Of a stretch of DNA of 64,000 nt, positions 1 to 8,412 are shown piece after piece (positions within the stretch are counted from its first letter, which is position 1; the number at the start of each line of letters is the position of its first letter). The stretch covers positions 186,001-250,000 of the forward strand of contig CAWKLX010000005.1 in NCBI GenBank assembly GCA_963850605.1, given 5' to 3'. The notes beneath the pieces are model-generated. The model saw only the letters and a program-made list of their open reading frames with translations, was not told the DNA's origin and ran no database searches. A program made the translations under genes and the position numbers. The DNA comes from BOG-908 sp963850605. Its GTDB lineage: Bacteria > Pseudomonadota > Alphaproteobacteria > Acetobacterales > Acetobacteraceae.

Positions 1-1124
1 ACCATGGCAAGACGTCGCTGACGGCCGCGATCACCAAGGTGCTGGCGCAGTCCGGAGGTGCCACGTTCACCGCCTACGACCAGATCGACAAGGCGCCCGA
101 GGAACGCGCCCGCGGTATTACGATTTCGACCGCGCATGTGGAGTATGAGACGGCCAACCGCCACTACGCGCATGTCGATTGCCCCGGCCACGCCGATTAT
201 GTGAAGAATATGATCACGGGCGCCGCGCAGATGGATGGCGCCATCCTGGTTGTCTCCGCCGCTGATGGGCCGATGCCGCAGACGCGCGAGCACATCTTGC
301 TGGCGCGCCAGGTTGGCGTGCCAGCGCTGGTCGTGTTCCTCAACAAGATGGACTTGGCCGACCCCGAGTTGGTGGAGTTGGTCGAACTTGAGGTGCGTGA
401 CCTGCTGAGCAGCTATCAGTTCCCAGGCGACGACATTCCGATCATTCACGGATCGGCTGTATGCGCGCTGGAAGGCAAGCAGCCGGAGATTGGCGAACAG
501 GCCGTGCTGAAGCTAATGGCAGCGGTGGACAGCTACATTCCGCAGCCTGAGCGTGCGATCGATCGGCCGTTCCTGATGCCGATTGAAGACGTGTTCTCCA
601 TCTCTGGCCGTGGCACCGTGGTGACCGGCCGCGTGGAGCGTGGGATTGTCAACGTGGGTGATGAGGTCGAGATCGTTGGCATCAAGAACACGGTCAAGAC
701 GATCGTGACCGGCGTGGAAATGTTTCGCAAGCTGCTCGATCGCGGGGAGGCTGGCGACAACATCGGCGCCCTGCTGCGCGGCACGAAGCGCGAGGATGTG
801 GAGCGCGGCCAGGTTCTGGCCAAACCCGGCAGCATCACGCCGCACAAGAAGTTCAAAGCTGAGGCTTACGTTCTGACGAAGGAAGAGGGCGGCCGTCATA
901 CGCCGTTCTTCACCAATTACCGTCCGCAGTTCTACTTCCGCACTACCGACGTGACGGGTGTGGTGCAGCTGCCCGAGGGCGTGGAGATGGTGATGCCAGG
1001 CGACAACGTGTCGATGGATGTCGAGCTGATTCAGCCGATCGCCATGGATGAAGGCCTGCGTTTCGCCATTCGCGAGGGTGGCCGCACTGTTGGTGCGGGC
1101 GTTGTTGCGAAGATCATGGACTGA
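1..1124 (+). CDS. tuf: Elongation factor Tu, 5' truncated by window edge
   Basis: EF-Tu carries aminoacyl-tRNA to the ribosomal A site as a GTP complex in the cytoplasm. The frame is open from base 3 and starts inside the P-loop (HGKTSLTAAITK), so about 20 N-terminal residues lie outside the window. The G-domain motifs DCPGH and NKMD are present, followed by beta-barrel domains 2 and 3 ending in AKIMD. It sits directly upstream of rpsJ, the usual end of the str operon. Identity is certain; only the 5' end is missing. Confidence 0.98.
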   Translation, partial: HGKTSLTAAITKVLAQSGGATFTAYDQIDKAPEERARGITISTAHVEYETANRHYAHVDCPGHADYVKNMITGAAQMDGAILVVSAADGPMPQTREHILLARQVGVPALVVFLNKMDLADPELVELVELEVRDLLSSYQFPGDDIPIIHGSAVCALEGKQPEIGEQAVLKLMAAVDSYIPQPERAIDRPFLMPIEDVFSISGRGTVVTGRVERGIVNVGDEVEIVGIKNTVKTIVTGVEMFRKLLDRGEAGDNIGALLRGTKREDVERGQVLAKPGSITPHKKFKAEAYVLTKEEGGRHTPFFTNYRPQFYFRTTDVTGVVQLPEGVEMVMPGDNVSMDVELIQPIAMDEGLRFAIREGGRTVGAGVVAKIMD

Positions 1125-1158
1125 GTGCGACTGACCGGACCCGGGTAGAAGAAGAGTT

Positions 1159-1468
1159 ATGGACAACCAGAACATCCGCATTCGCCTGAAGGCGTACCGA
1201 TCACCGCGTGCTGGATAACAGCACGAAGGAGATCGTGAACACGGCGAAGCGCACGGGTGCCCGGGTTCGGGGTCCCATTCCGCTGCCCACCCACATCGAG
1301 CGTTTTACCGTGAACCGCTCGCCGCACGTGGACAAGAAAAGCCGTGAGCAGTTCGAGATACGCACGCACCGCCGTTTGCTCGACATTGTCGAGCCGACAC
1401 CGCAGACCGTGGACGCGCTGATGAAGCTTGATCTGGCGGCGGGCGTCGATGTCGAGATCAAGATCTGA
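1159..1468 (+). pseudogene. rpsJ: 30S ribosomal protein S10, reading frame broken by one extra base
   Basis: S10 is a 30S head protein and transcription antitermination factor (NusE), first gene of the S10 operon. ATG at 1159 begins MDNQNIRIRLKAY, then the frame runs into TAA at about 1216. The rest (HRVLDNSTKEIVNTAKRTGA to the end at 1468) is in the next frame. Removing one C from the CC at 1197-1198 restores AYDHRVLD and a full-length protein of about 103 residues. No slippery codon suits a programmed +1 shift. S10 is essential, so a sequencing or assembly error is the most likely cause. Confidence 0.93.
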
Positions 1469-1492
1469 AACCCGGAGATTGGATAAAGAGCC

Positions 1493-2167
1493 ATGCGCAC
1501 GGGTTTGATCGCACGCAAGCTGGGGATGAGCCGGCTGTTCAAGGACGACGGAAGCCATGTGCCCGTCACGGTGCTGCATCTCGATGAGGTGCAGGTCGTT
1601 GATGTTCGCACGCAGGAGCGGGATGGCTACACCGCGGTTCAGCTCGGCACGTCGATTGCCAAGGTGAAGAACGTTTCCAAGGCCAATCGCGGACATTATG
1701 CACGGGTGAAGGTGGAGCCGCGTCGCAAGCTGGTGGAATTCCGGTGTGCGGCCGACGCCGTGCTGGAGCCGGGTGCGACGATCACGGCCGGGCATTTCGT
1801 GGCTGGTCAGAAGGTAGACGTTACCGGCACGACGAAGGGCAAGGGTTTTGCTGGCGTCATGAAGCGCTGGAACTTTCGCGGGCTGGAGGCCAGCCATGGC
1901 GTATCCGTCAGCCATCGGTCGCACGGCTCGACAGGTAACCGTCAGGATCCTGGTAAGACGTTCAAGAACAAGAAGATGGCTGGTCATCTCGGGCAGGACC
2001 GGATCACCACACAGAATTTGACGGTGGCCGGCGTGGATGCGGAGCGAGGCTTGATCATGGTGCGCGGGGCGGTGCCCGGCGCCAAGGGTGAGTTCGTGTT
2101 GGTGCGTGACGCGGTCAAGCGCGCGCGCCACGCCGACGCGCCGTATCCGGCCGCGCTGGCCGGCTGA
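1493..2167 (+). CDS. rplC: 50S ribosomal protein L3
   Basis: L3 is a primary 23S rRNA binder near the peptidyl-transferase centre. The 224-residue product starts MRTGLIARKLGMSR and contains the conserved central loop (GKGFAGVMKRWNF, then SHRSHGSTGNRQDPG). Length fits the alphaproteobacterial family. It is the second gene of the S10 operon, 24 bases after rpsJ, with rplD following at once. Confidence 0.98.
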   Translation: MRTGLIARKLGMSRLFKDDGSHVPVTVLHLDEVQVVDVRTQERDGYTAVQLGTSIAKVKNVSKANRGHYARVKVEPRRKLVEFRCAADAVLEPGATITAGHFVAGQKVDVTGTTKGKGFAGVMKRWNFRGLEASHGVSVSHRSHGSTGNRQDPGKTFKNKKMAGHLGQDRITTQNLTVAGVDAERGLIMVRGAVPGAKGEFVLVRDAVKRARHADAPYPAALAG

Positions 2168-2176
2168 GGGTTGACC

Positions 2177-2791
2177 ATGAAGATCGGTATCAAGACACTC
2201 GATAATGGCAGCGCCGGCGAGGCCGAACTGCCGGACGAGATTTTCGCAGCGGCGCCGCGCGCAGACATTATGGCACGTGTTGTGCACTGGCAGTTGGCCA
2301 AGCGCCGGTCCGGCAACCACAAGGTGAAGGGCATGGGTGAAGTGTCCGGCACGACCAAGAAGCCGTATAAGCAGAAGGGCACAGGTAACGCCCGCCAAGG
2401 CAGCCTGCGTTCGCCGCAGTTCCGCACTGGCGGCGTGGTGCATGGTCCGGTTGTTCGCGACCACGGCTACGATCTGCCGAAGAAGGTGCGCCGGCTTGGG
2501 CTAATCAGCGCGTTGTCGCAGAAGCAGGCGGATGGGAAGCTGATCGTGATTGATACGGCCACGTCCGAGGCGAAGACCAAGGATCTGGCAGCCAAGCTGA
2601 AGGTGCTGGGCTGGGCAAACACCCTGTTCATCGATCGTGCCGTGGATGCCAATTTTGCGCGTGCGAGCGCCAACATCCACAAGATCGACGTGCTGCCGGC
2701 TGTGGGTGCGAACGTCTATGACATACTGCGCCACGACTTGCTTGTGCTGACCACCGCCGCCATCGAAGGGTTGAGGGAGCGCCTGGCATGA
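2177..2791 (+). CDS. rplD: 50S ribosomal protein L4
   Basis: L4 binds 23S rRNA and lines the exit tunnel; in enterobacteria it also represses the S10 operon. ATG 2177 is preferred to the in-frame TTG at 2171 because a GAGGG ribosome site ends at 2170. The tunnel loop motif (GTTKKPYKQKGTGNARQGS) is present. The product is about 204 residues. Its stop overlaps the rplW start (ATGA), implying translational coupling. Confidence 0.97.
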   Translation: MKIGIKTLDNGSAGEAELPDEIFAAAPRADIMARVVHWQLAKRRSGNHKVKGMGEVSGTTKKPYKQKGTGNARQGSLRSPQFRTGGVVHGPVVRDHGYDLPKKVRRLGLISALSQKQADGKLIVIDTATSEAKTKDLAAKLKVLGWANTLFIDRAVDANFARASANIHKIDVLPAVGANVYDILRHDLLVLTTAAIEGLRERLA

Positions 2792-3123
2792 CCGTCATTG
2801 CGAATCTTCGCCGTCGTGCCGAGAACATGTCGCGCGAGTCGATGTATGAGATCATCCGCTCCCCGGTGATTACTGAGAAGGCGACGCTGTTGAATGAGCG
2901 TGGCCAGGTGGTTTTCCGCGTGTCTACGGACGCTACCAAGCTTGAGATCCGCCGTGCGGTCGAAACGCTGTTCGGGGTGAAGGTCACTGGCGTGAACACG
3001 CTGGTGCAGAAGGGTAAGACGAAGCGCTTCAAGGGCCGCCCCGGTGTGCGCTCGGACGTGAAAAAGGCGTATGTGCAGCTTGCCGAAGGTCAGTCGATCG
3101 ACTTGACCACGGGCCTGTCGTGA
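2788..3123 (+). CDS. rplW: 50S ribosomal protein L23
   Basis: L23 sits at the tunnel exit and docks trigger factor and SRP. The core begins MYEIIRSPVITEKATLL and includes GVKVTGVNTLVQKGKTKRF. The 111-residue reading starts at ATG 2788, overlapping the rplD stop by four bases. A shorter start at 2827 (MSRESMYE) would give 98 residues, closer to the family norm. The overlap and the upstream AGGGAGCG favour 2788, but the choice is not certain. Confidence 0.95.
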   Translation: MTVIANLRRRAENMSRESMYEIIRSPVITEKATLLNERGQVVFRVSTDATKLEIRRAVETLFGVKVTGVNTLVQKGKTKRFKGRPGVRSDVKKAYVQLAEGQSIDLTTGLS

Positions 3124-3145
3124 GCCGGGCTTAGGGAACGGATAG

Positions 3146-3976
3146 ATGGCACTTAAGCAATTCAAGCCCGTGACGCCGAGCCTGCGCGGCACGGTGTTGA
3201 TCGACAGGTCCGAACTGTGGAAGGGCAAGCCCGTCAAGGGGCTGACCGAGGGCAAGAACAAGTCCGGCGGCCGCAACAACCATGGCCGCACCACAAGTTT
3301 TTTCCGCGGTGGCGGGCATAAGCAGAGCTATCGCATTGTCGATTTCAAGCGCCGCAAATTCGATATGGCGGCGACGGTGGAGCGGCTGGAGTACGACCCC
3401 AACCGCACGGCATTCATCGCGCTGGTCAAATATGCGGACGGCGAACTGGCCTACATCCTGGCACCGCAACGGCTGAAGGTGGGTGACAGCGTCGTGGCCG
3501 GCGCCCGCGTGGACATCAAGCCGGGAAACGCGATGCCGTTGGGTGCGATCCCGGTGGGGACGATCGTGCACAATGTGGAGTTGAAGCAAGGCGCTGGCGG
3601 CAAGATGGCGCGCGCGGCTGGCACGTATGCCCAGCTGGTCGGCAAGGATGCCGGTTATGCGCAGATAAAGCTGCAATCGGGTGAATTGCGCGTGGTAAGG
3701 GCGGAATGCATGGCGACTGTCGGCGCTGTTTCGAACGCCGACAACATGAACCAGAGTCTCGGCAAGGCGGGCCGCGCGCGATGGATGGGCCGGCGGCCGC
3801 ATAACCGTGGCGTGGTCATGAACCCGATCGACCACCCGCATGGCGGTGGCGAGGGGCGCACGTCTGGTGGACGTCATCCAGTGACGCCATGGGGCAAGCC
3901 GACCAAGGGTGCGAAGACGCGCGTGAACAAGCGGACGGACAAGCTGATCATCCGCCGCGCGAGCAAGGGCAAGTAA
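3146..3976 (+). CDS. rplB: 50S ribosomal protein L2
   Basis: L2 is needed for subunit joining and peptidyl transfer. The 276-residue protein shows the KNKSGGRNNHGRTT stretch near the N terminus and the diagnostic MNPIDHPHGGGEGRTSGGRHP signature containing the functional histidine. Length is standard. rpsS starts two bases after its stop. Confidence 0.98.
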   Translation: MALKQFKPVTPSLRGTVLIDRSELWKGKPVKGLTEGKNKSGGRNNHGRTTSFFRGGGHKQSYRIVDFKRRKFDMAATVERLEYDPNRTAFIALVKYADGELAYILAPQRLKVGDSVVAGARVDIKPGNAMPLGAIPVGTIVHNVELKQGAGGKMARAAGTYAQLVGKDAGYAQIKLQSGELRVVRAECMATVGAVSNADNMNQSLGKAGRARWMGRRPHNRGVVMNPIDHPHGGGEGRTSGGRHPVTPWGKPTKGAKTRVNKRTDKLIIRRASKGK

Positions 3977-3977
3977 G

Positions 3978-4256
3978 ATGGCACGTTCCGTCTGGAAAGG
4001 CCCGTTTATCGACGGGTATATGTTGGGCAAGGCCGAGAAGGCGCGCGCGTCTGGCCGTAACGAAATTATCAAAATATGGTCGCGCCGCTCGACGATATTG
4101 CCGCAATTCGTCGGGCTGACCTTTGGCGTCTATAACGGCCACAAGTTTCTGCCCGTTCAGGTCAACGAGAATATGGTCGGGCACAAATTTGGCGAGTTCT
4201 CGCCGACGCGCACGTTCACCGGCCATGCGGCCGACAAGAAGGCGAAGCGGGGATGA
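3978..4256 (+). CDS. rpsS: 30S ribosomal protein S19
   Basis: S19 contacts 16S rRNA in the 30S head with S13. The 92-residue product begins MARSVWKGPFIDGYML and holds the family signature around ITATSF-like positions in the expected frame: YNGHKFLPVQVNENMVGHK. The stop overlaps the rplV start (ATGA). Confidence 0.98.
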   Translation: MARSVWKGPFIDGYMLGKAEKARASGRNEIIKIWSRRSTILPQFVGLTFGVYNGHKFLPVQVNENMVGHKFGEFSPTRTFTGHAADKKAKRG

Positions 4257-4654
4257 GCAAGCCCAAATCACCGAGGCCACTGGCCGATACCGAGGCGCAA
4301 TGCGTGGTCAGCAATCTGCGGATCAGCCCGCAGAAGCTCAATCTCGTTGCGGGGCTGATTCGCAATCAGCCGGCGTCGAAGGCGGTGGCCACGTTGACGT
4401 TCAGCAAGCGTCGTATCGCCGGTGCCGTCCGCAAGGCGTTGGAGAGCGCGATCGCCAACGCAGAGAATAATCACCAGCTCGATGTCGATCAGCTTGTTGT
4501 CACACGCGCCGAGGTTGGCCGTTCTATTGTTATGCGTCGTTTTCATGCACGCGGTCGTGGTCGCGCGTCGCGTATCGAAAAGTGGTTTAGTCATTTGAAG
4601 ATCGTGGTGGCCGAGCGTGAAGCCACGCCCGAGACAGGAAAGAGGGCGGCCTGA
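4253..4654 (+). CDS. rplV: 50S ribosomal protein L22
   Basis: L22 spans the exit tunnel and its hairpin loop is a macrolide-resistance site. The 133-residue product has the core NLRISPQKLNLVAGLIR and the loop MRRFHARGRGRASRIEK. The ATG overlaps the rpsS stop, and its own stop shares a base with the rpsC ATG, so the three genes look translationally coupled. Confidence 0.98.
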   Translation: MSKPKSPRPLADTEAQCVVSNLRISPQKLNLVAGLIRNQPASKAVATLTFSKRRIAGAVRKALESAIANAENNHQLDVDQLVVTRAEVGRSIVMRRFHARGRGRASRIEKWFSHLKIVVAEREATPETGKRAA

Positions 4655-5331
4655 TGGGTCACAAGGTCAATCCGATCGGGCTGCGGCTCGGCATCAATCG
4701 CACCTGGGATTCGCGTTGGTTTGCCGGCGCGGACTATGCCAAGTTGCTGCACGACGACCTTCAGCTACGCACGCATTTGCGCAAGAAGCTGTCCGGCGCT
4801 GGTGTGTCGCGCGTGGTGATCGAACGCCCGGCCAAGAAACCGCGTGTGACCATCTACGCGGCACGTCCTGGCGTGGTGATCGGCAAGAAGGGCCAGGACA
4901 TCGAAGTGTTGCGGAAGGACTTGGCCAAGATGGCCAAGGCCGAAGTGTCACTCAACATCGTCGAAATCCGTAAACCTGAGATCGATGCCGTGCTGGTGGC
5001 CGAGAACATCGCCCAGCAATTGGAGCGTCGTGTAGCGTTCCGCCGTGCGATGAAACGGGCCGTACAGTCCGCGATGCGCCTGGGCGCGCAGGGCATTCGT
5101 ATCAATTGCGGAGGTCGTCTGGGTGGCGCCGAAATCGCCCGTGTGGAGTGGTATCGCGAGGGTCGGGTGCCGCTGCACACGCTGCGCGCCGATATCGATT
5201 ACGGTACGGCGACCGCGAAGACGACCTACGGCACGTGCGGCGTGAAGGTCTGGATTTTCAAGGGCGAGATCCTGGCGCACGACCCGACCGCGCAGGACCG
5301 CCGTGCCGCCGAACAGGCGCCACAGCGCTAA
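4654..5331 (+). CDS. rpsC: 30S ribosomal protein S3
   Basis: S3 helps form the mRNA entry channel. The 225-residue protein starts MGHKVNPIGLRLGINRTW, and its KH domain carries RPGVVIGKKGQDIEVLRKDL. The C-terminal domain includes GAEIARVEWYREGRVPLHTL. Length matches alphaproteobacterial S3. Confidence 0.98.
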   Translation: MGHKVNPIGLRLGINRTWDSRWFAGADYAKLLHDDLQLRTHLRKKLSGAGVSRVVIERPAKKPRVTIYAARPGVVIGKKGQDIEVLRKDLAKMAKAEVSLNIVEIRKPEIDAVLVAENIAQQLERRVAFRRAMKRAVQSAMRLGAQGIRINCGGRLGGAEIARVEWYREGRVPLHTLRADIDYGTATAKTTYGTCGVKVWIFKGEILAHDPTAQDRRAAEQAPQR

Positions 5332-5342
5332 GGATTTAGAAA

Positions 5343-5759
5343 ATGCTATCACCGAAGCGGACAAAATTCCGCAAAGCACATAAGGGCCGCATTCACGGTC
5401 TCGCCAAGGGCGGCACGGCGCTCAATTTCGGCCAGTTCGGGCTGAAGGCGCTGGAGCCGGAGCGTGTAACCGCGCGCCAGATCGAGGCTGCGCGCCGCGC
5501 TATCACGCGTGCGATGAAGCGAGCCGGCCGCGTGTGGATACGGATTTTCCCGGACGTGCCTGTGTCGCAGAAGCCGGCCGAGGTACGCATGGGGTCCGGC
5601 AAGGGTGCGCCCGAGTTCTGGGTGGCGCGTGTCAAGCCCGGTCGCGTGATGTTCGAGATCGATGGCGTGCCGGTCGATGTGGCACAGAATGCGCTGACGC
5701 TGGGGGCTGCCAAGCTGCCGATCAAGACGAAGTTCGTAACCCGGCTGGGTGAGGGCTGA
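5343..5759 (+). CDS. rplP: 50S ribosomal protein L16
   Basis: L16 positions A-site tRNA in the large subunit. It starts MLSPKRTKFRKAHKGR and contains VSQKPAEVRMGSGKGAPEFW, the family signature. At 138 residues it is full length. rpmC begins two bases after its stop. Confidence 0.98.
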   Translation: MLSPKRTKFRKAHKGRIHGLAKGGTALNFGQFGLKALEPERVTARQIEAARRAITRAMKRAGRVWIRIFPDVPVSQKPAEVRMGSGKGAPEFWVARVKPGRVMFEIDGVPVDVAQNALTLGAAKLPIKTKFVTRLGEG

Positions 5760-5761
5760 TC

Positions 5762-5968
5762 ATGACGAAATCCGCCGATATTCGTGCCAAGAGCACCGAT
5801 CAGCTGGGTGCCCTGCTGATCGATTTACGCCGCGAGCAGTTCAATCTGCGCTTCCAGCGCGCGACGGGACAAAACGAGGGCACGGCGCGCGTGCGCGCCG
5901 TGCGCCGTGACATCGCGCGCGTGAAAACCATTCTGGCGGAGAAGACCACCTCCGCCGCCAAAGCCTGA
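5762..5968 (+). CDS. rpmC: 50S ribosomal protein L29
   Basis: L29 is a small two-helix protein beside the tunnel exit. The 68-residue product has the pattern LIDLRREQFNLRFQRATGQ, then RVRAVRRDIARVKTIL. It lies between rplP and rpsQ as in nearly all bacteria. Confidence 0.97.
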   Translation: MTKSADIRAKSTDQLGALLIDLRREQFNLRFQRATGQNEGTARVRAVRRDIARVKTILAEKTTSAAKA

Positions 5969-5981
5969 AAGGAGTTTTGGC

Positions 5982-6326
5982 ATGCCAAGACGCGTTCTGA
6001 CCGGGCGAGTGACAAGCGACAAGATGGACAAGACGGTCACCGTCCTTGTCGATCGCCGCATCATGCATCCGCTCTACAAGAAATTCATCCGCCGCTCGAA
6101 GAAGTATGCGGCGCATGACGAGGCCAACACCTGCAAGATGGGCGACCAGGTGCGCATCGTCGAGTGTCCGCCGATCTCCAAGCGCAAGACCTGGACGGTT
6201 GTCGAGCGGAATGGCGCGGTGCTGGAGACGGCGCCAGCCGACGCGCTGGCCTCGCTGCAGGCGCGCGCGCACAGCCATGCGGCGTCACAGGCTAGCGCGC
6301 CTATGACGTCTGACGCCACGGCGTAG
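5982..6326 (+). CDS. rpsQ: 30S ribosomal protein S17 with C-terminal extension
   Basis: S17 is a primary 16S rRNA-binding protein. The S17 fold covers roughly residues 1-80 (MPRRVLTGRVTSDKMDKTV, KYAAHDE, GDQVRIVECPPISKRKTW). At 114 residues it is about 30 longer than typical, because of an Ala/Ser/His-rich tail (ASLQARAHSHAASQASAP). The tail is probably unstructured. A good AAAGGAG site precedes the ATG. Confidence 0.96.
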   Translation: MPRRVLTGRVTSDKMDKTVTVLVDRRIMHPLYKKFIRRSKKYAAHDEANTCKMGDQVRIVECPPISKRKTWTVVERNGAVLETAPADALASLQARAHSHAASQASAPMTSDATA

Positions 6327-6336
6327 GGGATAGGCA

Positions 6337-6705
6337 ATGATACACGCAGAGTCGAACCTCGAAGTGGCCGACAATTCCGGTGCGCGCCGGGTCCAGTGCA
6401 TCAAGGTAATCGGCGGTTCCAAGCGGAAATTCGCGTCGGTTGGTGATGTGATCGTGGTTTCAGTGAAGGAAGCTATTCCGCGCGGCAAGGTGAAGAAGGG
6501 TGACGTGCACCAGGCTGTGATCGTTCGCACCAGCTTCCCCGTGCGCCGCGCTGATGGGAGCGCCATCCGCTTCGACACGAATGCGGCCGTGCTGATCAAC
6601 AAGCAGCAGGAGCCGATTGGTACCCGCATCTTTGGCCCAGTCGTGCGTGAGCTGCGGGCGAAGAAGTTCATGAAAATCATCTCGCTCGCGCCGGAGGTGC
6701 TGTGA
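6337..6705 (+). CDS. rplN: 50S ribosomal protein L14
   Basis: L14 forms part of intersubunit bridges. The 122-residue protein begins MIHAESNLEVADNSGARRVQ and ends AKKFMKIISLAPEVL, standard for the family. Its stop overlaps the rplX start by one base (TGATG). Confidence 0.98.
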   Translation: MIHAESNLEVADNSGARRVQCIKVIGGSKRKFASVGDVIVVSVKEAIPRGKVKKGDVHQAVIVRTSFPVRRADGSAIRFDTNAAVLINKQQEPIGTRIFGPVVRELRAKKFMKIISLAPEVL

Positions 6706-7025
6706 TGGCTGCGCGCATTCGCAAGGGCGACCGTGTCGTCGTCATCACGGGTTCGGATCGTGGCAAGCGCGGCGACGTCCTGCGCGTGATGCCGAAGGAA
6801 AACCGCGCCGTCGTGCAGGGCGTGAACGTCGCCAAGCGTCATAAGAAGGCGACGGGTGTTGGCCAGCCGGGTGGCATCGTCGAGCGCGAGGCGACGATCC
6901 ATTTGTCGAATATCGCGCTGATCGACCCCAAGACGGACAAGCCGACCCGGGTGTCGTTTCGCGTGCTTGAGAACGGGACGAAGGCTCGCGTGGCCCGGGC
7001 GACCGGTAACGTGATCGAGGGCTGA
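6705..7025 (+). CDS. rplX: 50S ribosomal protein L24
   Basis: L24 initiates 50S assembly. ATG 6705 is chosen over an in-frame GTG at 6702 because it shares a base with the rplN stop and follows GGAGG with normal spacing. The KOW motif (RIRKGDRVVVITGSDRGKRG) opens the 106-residue protein. Confidence 0.96.
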   Translation: MAARIRKGDRVVVITGSDRGKRGDVLRVMPKENRAVVQGVNVAKRHKKATGVGQPGGIVEREATIHLSNIALIDPKTDKPTRVSFRVLENGTKARVARATGNVIEG

Positions 7026-7026
7026 C

Positions 7027-7617
7027 ATGAGCGACACACAAACCCGGCCAACCCCACGGCTGCAGGCGCGCTATGCTGAGCACGTGCGTCCGGCGATGCA
7101 GAAGGAGTTCGGCTACAAGAACCCGATGCAGGTCCCGCGCCTGGAGAAGATCGTGATCAACATGGGCGTGGGCGAAGCGGCCGGAGACCAGAAAAAGCTG
7201 GATGCTGCGGTGGCAGATCTGACGCTGATCGCGGGTCAGCGCCCGGTCAAGACAATTGCAAAGAAAGCCATCGCAGGTTTCAAGATCCGCGAGGGTCTGC
7301 CGATCGGCACAAAGGTTACGTTGCGTCGTGCACGTATGTACGAGTTTTTGGACCGGCTGGTCACCATTGCGTTGCCCCGTGTGCGCGATTTCCGCGGCAT
7401 GTCGGGCAAGGGTTTCGACGGGCGCGGTAACTTCGCTATGGGCCTGAAGGAGCAGATCCTGTTTCCGGAGATCGCCTACGACAAGGTGGATGCGGTGCGT
7501 GGCATGGATATCGTGATTGTCACCACGGCCAAGACCGATGCTGAAGCCAAGGCCTTGCTGAAGGCGTTTGACTTGCCGTTCGTGGCGGCGCCGACTCAAG
7601 AGAAAGCGGCGGCCTAG
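7027..7617 (+). CDS. rplE: 50S ribosomal protein L5
   Basis: L5 binds 5S rRNA and touches P-site tRNA. The 196-residue protein contains NPMQVPRLEKIVINMGVGEA and the later DFRGMSGKGFDGRGNFAMG. It has a short Thr/Pro-rich N-terminal lead (MSDTQTRPTPR) and an Ala/Lys-rich C-terminal tail, both slightly longer than the minimal family length. Confidence 0.98.
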   Translation: MSDTQTRPTPRLQARYAEHVRPAMQKEFGYKNPMQVPRLEKIVINMGVGEAAGDQKKLDAAVADLTLIAGQRPVKTIAKKAIAGFKIREGLPIGTKVTLRRARMYEFLDRLVTIALPRVRDFRGMSGKGFDGRGNFAMGLKEQILFPEIAYDKVDAVRGMDIVIVTTAKTDAEAKALLKAFDLPFVAAPTQEKAAA

Positions 7618-7682
7618 CCCGAACAAGACCACCAGATTGGAAAACCCCCGGCGCAGGCCGGCAGGTTCCGGAGGATTATCAC

Positions 7683-7988
7683 ATGGCCAAAACTTCCGCT
7701 GTCAATCGCAACATCAACCGCGAGAAGATGGTCAAGCGCGACCGCACCAAGCGCGCCAAGCTGAAGGCGCAGATCATGGATCGCGACGCCCCTGTCGAGG
7801 AGCGTTTTGAGGCGTCGATGAAGCTGGCCGAATTGCCGCGCAATGGCAGCCGCACGCGCGTGAAACTGCGCTGCGCGCTGACCGGGCGTTCGCGCTCCAA
7901 CTATCGCAAATTTAAGCTGTGCCGCATCGCGTTGCGTGACCTGGCCAGCTCGGGGCAGATCCCGGGCATGGTCAAGGCCAGCTGGTAA
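7683..7988 (+). CDS. rpsN: 30S ribosomal protein S14
   Basis: S14 is a 30S head protein. The 101-residue product is the zinc-free long type: the C-terminal RCALTGRSRSNYRKFKLCRI block lacks the paired CXXC motifs. A GGAGG site precedes the ATG. The 65-base gap after rplE has no further feature I can name. Confidence 0.97.
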   Translation: MAKTSAVNRNINREKMVKRDRTKRAKLKAQIMDRDAPVEERFEASMKLAELPRNGSRTRVKLRCALTGRSRSNYRKFKLCRIALRDLASSGQIPGMVKASW

Positions 7989-8000
7989 GGGCGTACCGAA

Positions 8001-8399
8001 ATGTCGATGTCCGATCCACTGAGCGACCTGCTCACCCGTATCCGCAACGCGCAGGGCAGCCGTCACGCGTCCTGCGTTTCGCCTGCCAGCAAGCTGCGCG
8101 CCAACGTGCTCGAGGTGTTGAAGCGCGAAGGGTATATTCGCGGCTTTTCAGCCGAGGAGTTGCGGCCCGGTGTGGCTCAATTGCGCATTGAGCTGAAATA
8201 TGCCGAGGGCCAGCCTGTCATCAAGGAAATCCACCGCGTGTCCAAGCCGGGACGGCGCGTGTATTCCAAAATACAGGAGCTGCCGCGTGTGTATGCCGGC
8301 CTAGGCGTGTCCATCCTGTCCACGCCGCGTGGCGTGTTGAGCGACGCAGAGGCGCGCGCTGCCAATGTTGGCGGCGAAGTGCTGTGTCGCGTGTTCTGA
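8001..8399 (+). CDS. rpsH: 30S ribosomal protein S8
   Basis: S8 binds the central domain of 16S rRNA. The 132-residue product has MSDPLSDLLTRIRNAQGS near the start and the C-terminal GVSILSTPRGVLSDAEAR signature. ATG occurs at 8001 and 8007; the upstream one is used here, but MSDPLS at 8007 is equally plausible. Confidence 0.97.
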   Translation: MSMSDPLSDLLTRIRNAQGSRHASCVSPASKLRANVLEVLKREGYIRGFSAEELRPGVAQLRIELKYAEGQPVIKEIHRVSKPGRRVYSKIQELPRVYAGLGVSILSTPRGVLSDAEARAANVGGEVLCRVF

Positions 8400-8412
8400 G
8401 GAGCGCGAAGAA

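Noticed and set aside
1190..1205. Programmed +1 frameshift in rpsJ
   Set aside because: No slippery site, rare codon or stop at the shift point, and S10 is not known to be recoded in any group.
1157..2464. 435-codon minus-strand frame over rpsJ-rplD
   Set aside because: Overlaps three certain ribosomal protein genes and has no recognisable protein pattern.
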